DNA from: Phocaeicola dorei
Lineage (GTDB): Bacteria > Bacteroidota > Bacteroidia > Bacteroidales > Bacteroidaceae
Length of the DNA stretch: 64,000 nucleotides
Assembly (NCBI RefSeq): GCF_013009555.1
Contig: NZ_CP046176.1
Span: 589,501 to 653,500, forward strand
Direction: 5' to 3'
The notes under the pieces were generated by a model. That model made no database searches and was not told the DNA's origin. It was given only the letters and a program-made list of their open reading frames with translations. Positions 8,297 through 16,404 of this stretch are shown piece after piece. Every line of letters begins with the position of its first letter. Within the stretch, counting starts at the first letter, position 1. A program made the position numbers and the translations under genes.

Positions 8297-9991
8297 TCAA
8301 TAGCCTGCATTTTGCTCTATTCCTTCCGAATCTTGATCAATAACAGTTTGTGGAATTGGTCTTAATAAAATATGGTTATCCATTTTGTTTGTTTTCTTTG
8401 CTAGATTATTATGTTTTAATGTACGTTCAATAAGTGTATTGGTACGTTTTAAATCAGGCCAACGCTTGTATTCACCAGCTAGTTCACGTGCACGTTCATC
8501 CAGAATCGTATTTATATCAATATCTACTTCATTTATGATCATATCTTTTTCGTGACCGGGGATGGCAGCTCTTTTGCGTACAGCGTTAAGGCGTTCGGCA
8601 GCTTTTGATTTATCACCTGCCTGCAAATAGGCTTCTGAAGCAATCAAATACGTTTCTGCTAGCCGGAATAGGAAGATGTCCCGTGTGCCTGAATAGGATT
8701 GATTGTTGGATGGCCAAGGAGCTGTTGAATCAAAAAACTTCCATATCATGGGGAAAATTCCGCTACCACCTATATTTTCAATATCCTGTTTCCAAAGTTC
8801 TTTGGTTATGATGATAGCATTGGGATGTTCAGCCATGATGGCTAAAGAATCGTTCACTGTAAATTCTTTGTCATAATGTGGAAAATAGACTCTTAAATCG
8901 CCAGCTTTTACTTTTCCATCATCTTTTGTTGCATAATATTCACTTAAAAAAGTAACATCATAGCGTGAGTCAGAGTCTGTATTGTAGAGTGAATAGAGAA
9001 ATTGTGTGGGCGTAAATTGCGGTTTATGCCAGTTATAGGTTGTATTGTATATTTCGAAACCACTAGGAATTTTGCTCCATAGTTCCCATCCGAACATCGC
9101 ATTCTGACCGCTTCCATTATTAATATCTCCACCTAAAGATTTGGCATCATATTGAACTGAAAAGATAATTTCGTCATTTATTTCATTACCTTCTTTGAAT
9201 ACTTCCTGGAAGGAAGGGAGAAGACGATATTCTCCACTATTGATTACTTCGTCCGCTAGTGATGCAGCTTTAGTGAAATCATCGGAATCAGCATAGCTTT
9301 TATAACCTCGAGTTAAATAAACCAGGCTTAATAAGTTTTTGCATGCTCCTTGAGTGGCACGGCCAAACTCAGCAGCTTTAATCGGAAGCTTACTGACTAC
9401 TGCACTTAGCTCATTGATGATGTATTTATATATATCAGCCTCGGGAATGCGGTCAAAGTGTGTAATGGCTGATGTAATTTCATCCTCAACCAAAGGTACG
9501 TCACCGAACTGTTCAACTAAAAGAAAATAATAATAAGCACGAAGGAATCTTACTTCGGCATTTGATTGAACTATTTCTGTTTCTGAAATTCCGTTTACTG
9601 CGTTTGCTCGGGCTAGAGCTGTATTACATGCTTGTATGGAATAATATAAGTCTGCATAATGGTCTTTTACACAAGGGTTTTCGGCATCCAATTCTGCATA
9701 TTCGTTCAGTTGGCGGCTTTGGGTGTCTCGTCCTCCGTAACTACCTCCAATTAATTCACTTTCACCGCGAGTAAATATATCTGTACCTAGACAATACAAC
9801 CAAGGCTCGTCTCCCCAAACTGTTCTTAAAGTAGAATAAGCAGCGTTTACTAAAGAACGGTATCCGTCAGCTGTTACGAAATAATTTTCTGCAGTTATAT
9901 TGCTCTGGTTCTTTTCTTCTAGAAAGTTGTCACAAGATACAGTTATAGAAGCGATGAATAGTAGAGCAGATAATTTTATTTTTGTTTTCAT
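8297..9991 (-). CDS. SusD/RagB-family glycan-binding lipoprotein
   Basis: Surface lipoprotein that caps the SusC barrel and binds oligosaccharide; 564 residues. Lipobox ITVSC near residue 20 (MKTKIKLSALLFIASITVSC). The helical SusD/RagB fold is visible in NITAENYFVTADGYRSLVNA, in EVRFLRAYYYFLLVEQFGDV (conserved RA.YYF..V..FGDVPL) and in the C-terminal segment FRLAETYLIASEAYLQAGD, then RWPDLKR and the usual ending PIPQTVIDQD...QNAGY. The gene starts 12 bp after the SusC stop on the same strand, so the two are co-transcribed and form the importer of PUL 1. Confidence 0.95.
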   Translation of the reverse strand: MKTKIKLSALLFIASITVSCDNFLEEKNQSNITAENYFVTADGYRSLVNAAYSTLRTVWGDEPWLYCLGTDIFTRGESELIGGSYGGRDTQSRQLNEYAELDAENPCVKDHYADLYYSIQACNTALARANAVNGISETEIVQSNAEVRFLRAYYYFLLVEQFGDVPLVEDEITSAITHFDRIPEADIYKYIINELSAVVSKLPIKAAEFGRATQGACKNLLSLVYLTRGYKSYADSDDFTKAASLADEVINSGEYRLLPSFQEVFKEGNEINDEIIFSVQYDAKSLGGDINNGSGQNAMFGWELWSKIPSGFEIYNTTYNWHKPQFTPTQFLYSLYNTDSDSRYDVTFLSEYYATKDDGKVKAGDLRVYFPHYDKEFTVNDSLAIMAEHPNAIIITKELWKQDIENIGGSGIFPMIWKFFDSTAPWPSNNQSYSGTRDIFLFRLAETYLIASEAYLQAGDKSKAAERLNAVRKRAAIPGHEKDMIINEVDIDINTILDERARELAGEYKRWPDLKRTNTLIERTLKHNNLAKKTNKMDNHILLRPIPQTVIDQDSEGIEQNAGY

Positions 9992-10003
9992 ATTGTTGTT
10001 TTT

Positions 10004-13000
10004 TTAGAATGCAAGTTTTACACCAAATAAAAAAGTTCTTGTACTTGTAGCTTCTCCCCACGTATTTTGAGTTGCCCATTCTGGATCAAATCCTTTGAAA
10101 GAAGTGAAAAGGAATGGATTGTTGGCTGTAGCATATAATTTCAGCCTTTTAATTCCTATAGGTTTCAGCAGCGACATGGGGAAAGTATATCCTAGTGTGA
10201 TATATCCTACTCTTACGAAAGATACATCTTGATAGCACATGGAAGAAAAATATTTTCCTTTATTTCCTGGTTGAGGGTATTTATTTGTCGGATTGGTTTC
10301 AGTCCAATAATCAACTTTAGCTTGGTTGTAATTACCATCATATGCCATAAACGAAGAAACAAATGTACTGTTTAACTGGGCACCTTGACGGGTATATACA
10401 TTGAAAGCCAAATCCCAGTTTTTATAAGTAAATGTATTGGTGATACTTCCTGTCCATTTGGGTAGCTGTTGCCCTAGAATCACTTTATCTTTTGCATCAA
10501 TGACATTATCATGATTTTGATCTTTCACCTTTACTTGTCCCGGTGTCTGGCCATATATGGCTGCTTTATCGGCTTCGGATGTCTGCCATATTCCATCAAA
10601 TTCATAGTCATAATTTACATTGATAGCCTCTCCAATAAACCATTTGTTACCGATATCATCTTTTTTCCCTCCGTACAATTCAAGGATTTCATTTTTATTG
10701 GTATCAAAAATTATATTTGTCTGCCAGGAAAAATCACTTGTTTGGACATTTATTGTATTTATAGATAACTCAAGCCCTGTATTTCTCACCTTTCCAATAT
10801 TGTCCCAAACAAAAGTCCATCCTGTGGTGCTAGGTAACTGGCGTTCCATAATCAGATCTTTAGAGGTGCGTTGATATACGTCCAATGAACCATTAATACG
10901 GTTTCTGAAGAAACCAAAATCTAAACCGATGTTGAATTCCTGTGTCCGTTCCCAAGTTAATTTACTATTAGCAAGACCGTTTTTATAATAAGAAGTTGAA
11001 ACATCACCTCCAAAATCGTAATTCCTATTTGACACATTAGACTGTGTCCCATAAATACTAACAGCATCGTTGCCCGTAACACCATAGCTAAGACGCAACT
11101 TTAAACTACTGATGAAATCCACTTTCTTTATAAATTCCTCTTCACCCAACATCCATGCAAATGCGGCTGAGGGGAAAAATGCCCATTTATTACCATCGGC
11201 CAATCTGGATGAGCCGTCATAACGTCCCGAAACAGTGAAAAGATATTTATCCATAAATGAATATTGAATACGACCTAAAAATGAGGCAAGACTAGTCTGC
11301 TGATAGTCTGTTTGTGATGCTTGAATATCGGTTGATGCAACTGCGTCCAAGTTATACCACTTACTATTATAAGGTAAGTTTCTTGCTTTTTGATAAGAGG
11401 ATTCCCATTGTTGGTATTGAATGCTTTGGACAAGGTTTACATTCAGACTATGTTTTCCGAAACGTTTGTCATAAGTCGCTTGATTGTCCCATACATATCC
11501 CCAATGGTTGTTGGTTTCATATACGGCACTTGTATTGTCGGTTTTTCCAGCTCCTCCATTCTTGCACCACATACCATAATATTCTCCATTGCGTTTGTTC
11601 AACATTTGTGGCGAGAATTGAGTGCGGAAGTTCAATCCTTTGATGGGTTCGAATTTCAGGTAGATATTACCGAAAGCGCGGAATCGTTTTTTTTCACGCC
11701 ATTCACCATCTTCTGTACTTTCATAAAGGGGATTAGTTACGGCATCATTACGGAATACGCGAAATAACATGTTTCCTTCGTCATCGTATGGAGCCGCTAC
11801 GGAAGGTAACCGGAAGGCGGAACGCAATGTTTCATAACTCCCTTCATTTTGAATGCTGTAAGTGAAATACAAACTTCCTCCTGCTTCCCATTTATCTGTA
11901 AATTTCCGGTTGATATTCAGATGCATATTATATCGATCATAATCCTGCCCTTCAATTGTTCCGTTTTCTTTTAATTGTCCCAAACCGATAGAGAAAGTTC
12001 CTTTATCATCGCCGCCTGAAGCTGTAATGGTATTGCTGGTTTGGAAGCCTTTACGTAATACTAAATCAACCCAGTCTGTATAAATACCATGATCTATTCT
12101 GTTCCATTCTTCCGGAGTAAAGAATTCAGCATTGCTACGATCCGTGCTCCGGCCTAACTGATGGTATAAATCGGTACGAAATTTTACGTATTCATCTCCT
12201 TCCATCATCTCAGGTAAATGACTGGCTTCTTTAAAACCTACATTTCCTTCATACTGAATGGATACTTTGCCTTTTTCTCCTCTCTTGGTTGTTACAATTA
12301 CTACACCATTAGCGCCACGGGAACCATATATAGCCGTAGCTGAAGCATCTTTCAATACATCTATAGTTTCAATATCACTGGGGTTTAAGTCGTTCATTCC
12401 TTCAGAAGTAGGAATACCATCAATGACATATAAAGGACCACTATTTTTATTCTTAATGGAACTGACACCTCTGATCTGAATACTATAACTCCCTCCCGGA
12501 CGTCCGGCATTCTTCTGGATGTTTACACCAGCTATTCTACCCTGTAAAGCATCGGCTGCGGATGGAGTAGATCCAGCAGTGAGGACGGAAGTATTGACGG
12601 AGCTGACAGATCCTGTAATGTCTCTTTTTTTCATCGTACCATAGCCTACTACCACCACTTCGTCAAGAGTTTCTGTATCTTCTTTCAATATTATATTAAG
12701 TTCTTTCTTTCCGGAAACTTTCACTTCTTGAGAAACATACCCGATATAAGTAATCTGTAAAATGGCATCTTTTGGAGTATCCAGAACGAACCGCCCGTCT
12801 ATATCTGTGATTGTACCTGTTGACTGGCCTTTTACGATGACATTGGCACCGATTATCGGTTCGCCATTCGCATCTTTTACAATACCTGTCACCTTAATTT
12901 GTCCTTGCTGTATTCCTTGCACAATCTCAGTAGAAAGAATAATTTTCTTTTCAAGCACTGAATACTTCACATTCGTCCCTGCGAAGATCTGGTCTAGTAT

Positions 13001-13303
13001 CTTGAATATATTATTGTTGTTTGCCGAAACTGATACAATACGTTTCAGATCTACGTGTTTATTGTTGAAGAAGAAATCAAACCCCGATTCTTTTTTCAGC
13101 TTTTCCAACACAGTGCCAACTGTTTCATTACGTACTTCAAGACTGATCATGGTCTTTTGCGCATACGACTCTGCCGCATAAGTCATACTTAACGAACAGA
13201 TTAAAAAGAGTACACTTAGTTTCATAGGTAATGGAGTTTTATTTAAGATTAACCTACACGACTTTATCATCCATAATAATTGGACGCTAAAATAATTTTT
13301 CAT
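10004..13303 (-). CDS. SusC-family TonB-dependent receptor with STN domain
   Basis: Outer-membrane importer of PUL 1, 1099 residues. N-terminal segment with signal peptide (MKLSVLFLICSLSMTYAAE, ending SYAQ). An internal ATG at 13225 starts exactly at this signal peptide and is an alternative start. Domains: STN (about 50-125; LEVRNETVGTVLEKLKKESG), carboxypeptidase-regulatory-like (about 135-215; GEPIIGANVIVKGQSTGTIT), TonB box DEVVVVGYG (about 216), plug (QGRIAGVNIQKNAGRPGGS, ...VLKDASATAIYGSRGANGV) and a beta-barrel to the C-terminal FLFGVKLAF. FecR lies upstream on the same strand, SusD 12 bp downstream. The STN domain indicates sigma/anti-sigma control. Confidence 0.96.
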   Translation of the reverse strand: MKNYFSVQLLWMIKSCRLILNKTPLPMKLSVLFLICSLSMTYAAESYAQKTMISLEVRNETVGTVLEKLKKESGFDFFFNNKHVDLKRIVSVSANNNNIFKILDQIFAGTNVKYSVLEKKIILSTEIVQGIQQGQIKVTGIVKDANGEPIIGANVIVKGQSTGTITDIDGRFVLDTPKDAILQITYIGYVSQEVKVSGKKELNIILKEDTETLDEVVVVGYGTMKKRDITGSVSSVNTSVLTAGSTPSAADALQGRIAGVNIQKNAGRPGGSYSIQIRGVSSIKNKNSGPLYVIDGIPTSEGMNDLNPSDIETIDVLKDASATAIYGSRGANGVVIVTTKRGEKGKVSIQYEGNVGFKEASHLPEMMEGDEYVKFRTDLYHQLGRSTDRSNAEFFTPEEWNRIDHGIYTDWVDLVLRKGFQTSNTITASGGDDKGTFSIGLGQLKENGTIEGQDYDRYNMHLNINRKFTDKWEAGGSLYFTYSIQNEGSYETLRSAFRLPSVAAPYDDEGNMLFRVFRNDAVTNPLYESTEDGEWREKKRFRAFGNIYLKFEPIKGLNFRTQFSPQMLNKRNGEYYGMWCKNGGAGKTDNTSAVYETNNHWGYVWDNQATYDKRFGKHSLNVNLVQSIQYQQWESSYQKARNLPYNSKWYNLDAVASTDIQASQTDYQQTSLASFLGRIQYSFMDKYLFTVSGRYDGSSRLADGNKWAFFPSAAFAWMLGEEEFIKKVDFISSLKLRLSYGVTGNDAVSIYGTQSNVSNRNYDFGGDVSTSYYKNGLANSKLTWERTQEFNIGLDFGFFRNRINGSLDVYQRTSKDLIMERQLPSTTGWTFVWDNIGKVRNTGLELSINTINVQTSDFSWQTNIIFDTNKNEILELYGGKKDDIGNKWFIGEAINVNYDYEFDGIWQTSEADKAAIYGQTPGQVKVKDQNHDNVIDAKDKVILGQQLPKWTGSITNTFTYKNWDLAFNVYTRQGAQLNSTFVSSFMAYDGNYNQAKVDYWTETNPTNKYPQPGNKGKYFSSMCYQDVSFVRVGYITLGYTFPMSLLKPIGIKRLKLYATANNPFLFTSFKGFDPEWATQNTWGEATSTRTFLFGVKLAF

Positions 13304-13334
13304 AATTTTGTAATTGAGATAAAGTTAATAAAAT

Positions 13335-13412
13335 GTTGTCTTTGCTTGTCGCCAAACAAGCATAGAAAGATGATTTTTCATACGGGGTGATACGCCAATA
13401 TCCTCCCGTATG
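13335..13412. repeat. Two hairpins between FecR and SusC of PUL 1
   Basis: Within the 175-bp FecR-SusC gap: GCTTGT/ACAAGC (6-bp stem around 13344-13361) and CATACGGG (13379-13386) with CCCGTATG (13405-13412), an 8-bp perfect stem with T-runs on both sides of it on the plus strand. The T-run orientation fits a plus-strand terminator rather than one for the minus-strand genes. GACAA appears twice on the minus strand here (13350-13346 and 13340-13336), as in the other STN-SusC leaders. Confidence 0.4.
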
Positions 13413-13478
13413 TTTTTTGTTTAGGGAGCCTGTTGTCTGTTCATTTTTCTAGTATTTAAATTAAGGGTTAAACGTATA

Positions 13479-14492
13479 TTAGTACACTTCTATTTTCAGC
13501 TTTTCCGTCTTTATATCTGCACTGTCAATGTACCGCCATCGTATACGGGAAGAAATCCGGAAATATTCCATAATACGCTCCAGGCGCTGATGGGTGAATG
13601 TTCCTGTGAACGAACAGCCTTTTAGTTCTTTGTTGGATAATACGAATTCCACATTGAACCGCTTGCCAAGCATGTGCAGCACTTCATTCAGCGGAGTGTC
13701 ATTAAAGATGAGCTTACCGTCTTTCCATGAAATCTCCGATTCGCCCGAAGTGACGTAGCACTTGATATCCCCGGTTTGTGGGGAATAAACTAACTTCTGT
13801 CTGGGGGAGAGCATACTCTTTTGAAATTTTCCTTTGTTATTCTTATAAATAAACCCTACGCTGCCTTTGATAAGCGTGGTGGAAATGGGAGTTTCATTAC
13901 CGTATGCTTCCACATTGAAACTTGTTCCGTACACCTCCACCTGAGAATGATGAGGGGTGGAGACGATGAATCGTTTCCGGGGATGATGGGTCACATCGAA
14001 ATAAGCTTCACCGTTTAACTCCACTTGGCGTACATCGCCGGCGAAAAAGGTGGGATAGCGGAGTGAGGATTCCGAATTGAGGTGAACTACCGTGCTGTCC
14101 GGTAACAGGACGGAGGTAGTCATGCCTGCATTGGTTTTTATTTCCACCATCTGAGCGGTGACTACCGGCTGCCGTCTGCCCGGATACAGAGCCAATACAC
14201 CTATCAGGAGGGGAACGGACAGGATGGCCGCAATGCGTTGTGTCCATCCCCACCAGGACAGGTTTCTAACTTTTGTTTTGCTTTTTACCTTATCTAACGC
14301 TTTTTCCGTATCTATTTTCTTTGTGATATGCTGTGTGTCTACAGCCAGATAGAGCGTATTCAGCTGCCTGGCTATATGTAAATGTTCCTCGTCGGCATTC
14401 AGCCATGCTTCTATCTGTTCATTTTCCGGAGGAGTGGTTTTCCCTTCGAAATATTTAGTTAACAAAGTTTCTATATCGGTATGGTTTTCCAT
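13479..14492 (-). CDS. FecR-family anti-sigma factor
   Basis: 337 residues. N-terminal cytoplasmic anti-sigma region (LLTKYFEGKTTPPENEQIEA), membrane segment about 85-103 (RIAAILSVPLLIGVLALYPG), periplasmic FecR domain (VLLPDSTVVHLNSESSLRYP, ELNGEAYFDVTHHPRKRFIV, VYGTSFNVEAYG) and C-terminal DUF4974 domain (FNDTPLNEVLHMLGKRFNVE, FTGTFTHQRLERIMEYF). A Shine-Dalgarno-like AAAGGAAG precedes the start on the minus strand. Its matching sigma gene is not upstream in tandem but divergent, starting 144 bp away on the plus strand at 14637, which is unusual. It should gate transcription of the SusC gene that follows. Confidence 0.93.
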   Translation of the reverse strand: MENHTDIETLLTKYFEGKTTPPENEQIEAWLNADEEHLHIARQLNTLYLAVDTQHITKKIDTEKALDKVKSKTKVRNLSWWGWTQRIAAILSVPLLIGVLALYPGRRQPVVTAQMVEIKTNAGMTTSVLLPDSTVVHLNSESSLRYPTFFAGDVRQVELNGEAYFDVTHHPRKRFIVSTPHHSQVEVYGTSFNVEAYGNETPISTTLIKGSVGFIYKNNKGKFQKSMLSPRQKLVYSPQTGDIKCYVTSGESEISWKDGKLIFNDTPLNEVLHMLGKRFNVEFVLSNKELKGCSFTGTFTHQRLERIMEYFRISSRIRWRYIDSADIKTEKLKIEVY

Positions 14493-14602
14493 AAATTATG
14501 CTTTAATTTCTTCCTTTATATTATTAAGACAAGCGAGAATGAAAGGTATCTAAACGAAAAATGCTTTTTTTTCAAAAAAAAGTTTTTTCCGATAAAAACC
14601 GC

Positions 14603-14610
14603 TATCTTTG
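14603..14610 (+). promoter_or_regulatory. -7 box of the PUL 1 sigma gene
   Basis: TATCTTTG, an exact TAnnTTTG match, 26 bp upstream of the ATG at 14637. It lies downstream of the in-frame upstream ATG at 14481 and so supports the shorter start. No exact TTTG -33 box is visible; the region is T- and A-rich. Confidence 0.6.
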
Positions 14611-14636
14611 TGCGCAAGGAAAACAGTTATTATACT

Positions 14637-15203
14637 ATGAATCATACCGTCGAAGACTTGTCTTTGCTTAATGCTCTCCGACAGGGGGATGGTAATGCTT
14701 TTGACCATTTATTCAGAAGATACTATCCTATGCTGTGTGCCTATGCCCACCGGTTGGTATCGTTGGAAGATGCCGAAGAGATTGTTCAGGAGGTAATGTT
14801 ATGGCTATGGGAGAATCGTGGGGATTTGATAATCGAGTCTTCATTGAATCAGTATTTGTTCAAAATGACTTATCGGAGGGTCTTGAACCACTTGACGCGG
14901 GAACAGGTGAAAACCAAGGCTGAAGCTGCCTTTTATGAGAGGACACAGGCGGCATTGTGTGAAGTGGACTATGCTCGTTTTGAGGAATTGGACCGGAAAA
15001 TAAAGGAGGCGATGGCTGCTCTGCCCGACAGTTATCGGGAGGCTTTTGTGATGCATCGCTTTAAGGAACTGAGTTATAAAGAAATTGCCGAAGTGCTGGA
15101 TGTGTCACCACAGACGGTGGCTTACCGCATCCAGCAGGCATTGAAGCTGCTTCGTGTTTCCTTAAAGGATTATTTGCCCATGCTGGTATGGCTGGTGGGC
15201 TGA
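14637..15203 (+). CDS. ECF RNA polymerase sigma factor, divergent from its FecR
   Basis: 188 residues from the ATG at 14637 (MNHTVEDLSLLNALRQGDGN). The frame is open further upstream, but the extra 52 residues lack any sigma motif and overlap the FecR start, and the promoter box at 14603 lies inside that extension. Region 2: FDHLFRRYYPMLCAYAHRLV and EEIVQEVMLWLWENR. Region 4: MHRFKELSYKEIAEVLDVSP followed by QTVAYRIQQALKLLR. Ends with KDYLPMLVWLVG, similar to the sigma gene at 18255. Its likely partner is the FecR at 13479-14492 on the opposite strand. Confidence 0.93.
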   Translation: MNHTVEDLSLLNALRQGDGNAFDHLFRRYYPMLCAYAHRLVSLEDAEEIVQEVMLWLWENRGDLIIESSLNQYLFKMTYRRVLNHLTREQVKTKAEAAFYERTQAALCEVDYARFEELDRKIKEAMAALPDSYREAFVMHRFKELSYKEIAEVLDVSPQTVAYRIQQALKLLRVSLKDYLPMLVWLVG

Positions 15204-15235
15204 AAAGTACCTCTCCCGAAGTTTTCCCAGTTTTT

Positions 15236-15319
15236 TCCTTCAAATCCTTCAGCCTCTTCGCAAACGCTCGTCAATAAAGAAAAGCGGCTGAAGGATTTCC
15301 TCCCGGAATTCCTTCAGCC
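15236..15319. repeat. Left imperfect inverted repeat flanking the HU-VapE block
   Basis: The 30 bp at 15236-15265, read on the minus strand, match 17815-17844 read on the plus strand at 23 of 30 positions without gaps, including the shared blocks GTTTGCG, TGAAG and TTTGAAGGA. Farther in, GCTGAAGGA (minus strand, 15318-15310) matches GCTGAAGGA at 17742, in the same order. Internally, AAATCCTTCAGCC (15242-15254) and GGCTGAAGGATTT (15286-15298) form a 13-bp perfect stem, so the element also folds into a hairpin. It lies in the 192-bp gap between the sigma gene and the HU-like gene. Confidence 0.55.
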
Positions 15320-15395
15320 TAGTGTAGAAGTTTCAGCTCTTTATGGTTTGAGCTTCGTTTGTAGAAGTTTTCTATTATATTGTTTCGTTGTATAT

Positions 15396-16076
15396 TTACT
15401 TTATTGTCAGGTCCGTGTCGTTTGTTGCCGATACGTTTTCCGTTTCGTTCTTCGGTTCGGGCAGTTTCTCTTTTCCGTAGAATCCCGGCATCGGTTCATA
15501 GATGGGGTTACGTGGAATGGAGATATTGCGCAGTTTTTTGTCTTTCGCCAGTTGGGCGATATAACGTCCTGCGGTGGCGCGTGTCAGTCCGCATAACGAT
15601 TCAAACTTCCGGCGTGTCAGCACGCTGTTTGTCAGGAAGTATTCCGTCAATGCCTCGTCTATACTCTCTTTTGTCACCGGCATGGAGTGCGGCTTGTATT
15701 TCGAACGCTCGGTCTTAACGTCGCTCAACTGATGCTTCAGGTATTTGTCCGCACGGAATGTCACCGATTTGAATTTCACCTTGTTGGCACGTGTGGAGCT
15801 TGGTGTCCGTGTCTCGGGGCAGGTAAGCGATATATGGAAATACCCTATCCCTTCGATGTGCACCCGGGCGCCGTCTTTCAAGTAATAGGCCAGTTTCTCG
15901 CTGAGCGAGATGATGGTTGCCTTGATGTCTGCCACGGTGAGCGAGGAGCCGTACTGTATTTCCCGTGCCAGATAGTCGGTGTTGATGCGCTGCCAGTTTA
16001 CTACACGGGCGTGATAGCGCTTCTTGCGCGTACCTATCGTATTGGGTGATTCATAAAATTCAAATTTGATAGCCAT
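15396..16076 (-). CDS. HU-like DNA-binding protein with C-terminal winged-helix-like region
   Basis: 226 residues. The N-terminal part (about 1-125) matches the Bacteroidota HU-like fold: ARVVNWQRINTDYLAREIQY, then TVADIKATIISLSEKLAYYL and the beta-arm start VHIEGIGYFHISLTCPE. Residues about 132-190 form a second helical region (TKESIDEALTEYFLTNSVLT, then RRKFESLCGLTRATAGRYIA) resembling a winged helix-turn-helix, so the protein is longer than an ordinary HU subunit of about 90 residues. It is divergent from the VapE-like gene; the shared 328-bp region contains four regularly spaced palindromes that lie in this gene's own leader. Likely role: architectural DNA binding or control of the neighbouring module; self-regulation is an inference. 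Confidence 0.85.
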   Translation of the reverse strand: MAIKFEFYESPNTIGTRKKRYHARVVNWQRINTDYLAREIQYGSSLTVADIKATIISLSEKLAYYLKDGARVHIEGIGYFHISLTCPETRTPSSTRANKVKFKSVTFRADKYLKHQLSDVKTERSKYKPHSMPVTKESIDEALTEYFLTNSVLTRRKFESLCGLTRATAGRYIAQLAKDKKLRNISIPRNPIYEPMPGFYGKEKLPEPKNETENVSATNDTDLTIK

Positions 16077-16146
16077 TCGCTTATTTGTTTTTATCCGGTT
16101 GTTTATGCTTTCTTGTACGGAAGAGTTTGCTGCAACTTCCTTTCAG

Positions 16147-16244
16147 GTTAATCATTTCACTTAGGTGATGAAATTATATCACTAAAGTGATGAAGTTGTA
16201 TCACTCAAGTGATGAAACTTCATCATTCCAGTGAAATGATTAAC
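16147..16244. repeat. Four 22-bp-phased palindromes (iteron/operator array)
   Basis: Four 12-bp palindromic units of form TCACT-NN-AGTGA start at 16157, 16179, 16201 and 16223, exactly 22 bp apart (two DNA turns). Units 2 and 3 are perfect in their arms; units 1 and 4 are degenerate. The whole array is closed by a 15-bp perfect inverted repeat, GTTAATCATTTCACT (16147-16161) and AGTGAAATGATTAAC (16230-16244). It lies between the divergent HU-like and VapE-like genes, just downstream of the HU-like gene's candidate -7 box. It could be an operator for a dimeric regulator or an initiator-binding origin. Confidence 0.9.
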
Positions 16245-16253
16245 TTGACGGTG

Positions 16254-16261
16254 CAAAAGTA
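16254..16261 (-). promoter_or_regulatory. -7 box of the HU-like gene
   Basis: On the minus strand reads TACTTTTG, an exact TAnnTTTG match. Transcription would begin about at the edge of the palindrome array (16244), putting the array in the leader about 80-170 bp before the start codon at 16076. The -33 box is weak. Confidence 0.5.
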
Positions 16262-16341
16262 TGAAATAGTCTTGATAAAAACGAATAATTTCCCAGTTAT
16301 TTTCGCTTAGTCACTTTTTTGCAGTAGTGTGTAGTAAATGC

Positions 16342-16372
16342 TTGTAAAAGAGTATTTTGTATGTTATCTTTG
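16342..16372 (+). promoter_or_regulatory. Promoter of the VapE-like gene
   Basis: TTG at 16342-16344, 20 bp, then TATCTTTG at 16365-16372, an exact -7 match. It lies 33 bp before the ATG at 16405 and 98 bp from the palindrome array. Confidence 0.6.
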
Positions 16373-16404
16373 TGATATTACACAACCCCAAATAATGAAA
16401 AAGG

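Noticed and set aside
13379..13412. Terminator for the minus-strand FecR transcript
   Set aside because: The T-rich flank is on the plus strand; on the minus strand the stem is followed by A residues, so it is not a minus-strand terminator.
14481..14636. 52-residue N-terminal extension of the sigma factor at 14637
   Set aside because: Overlaps the FecR start, contains the promoter box, and has no sigma-like sequence.
15687..16049. 120-codon plus-strand frame opposite the HU-like gene
   Set aside because: Shadow of the HU-like coding sequence; no promoter box or ribosome site, and the HU-like motifs are on the other strand.
16147..16244. Possible short CRISPR array
   Set aside because: The units are palindromic 12-mers with only 10 bases between them, and no cas genes are near; it fits an operator or iteron array.
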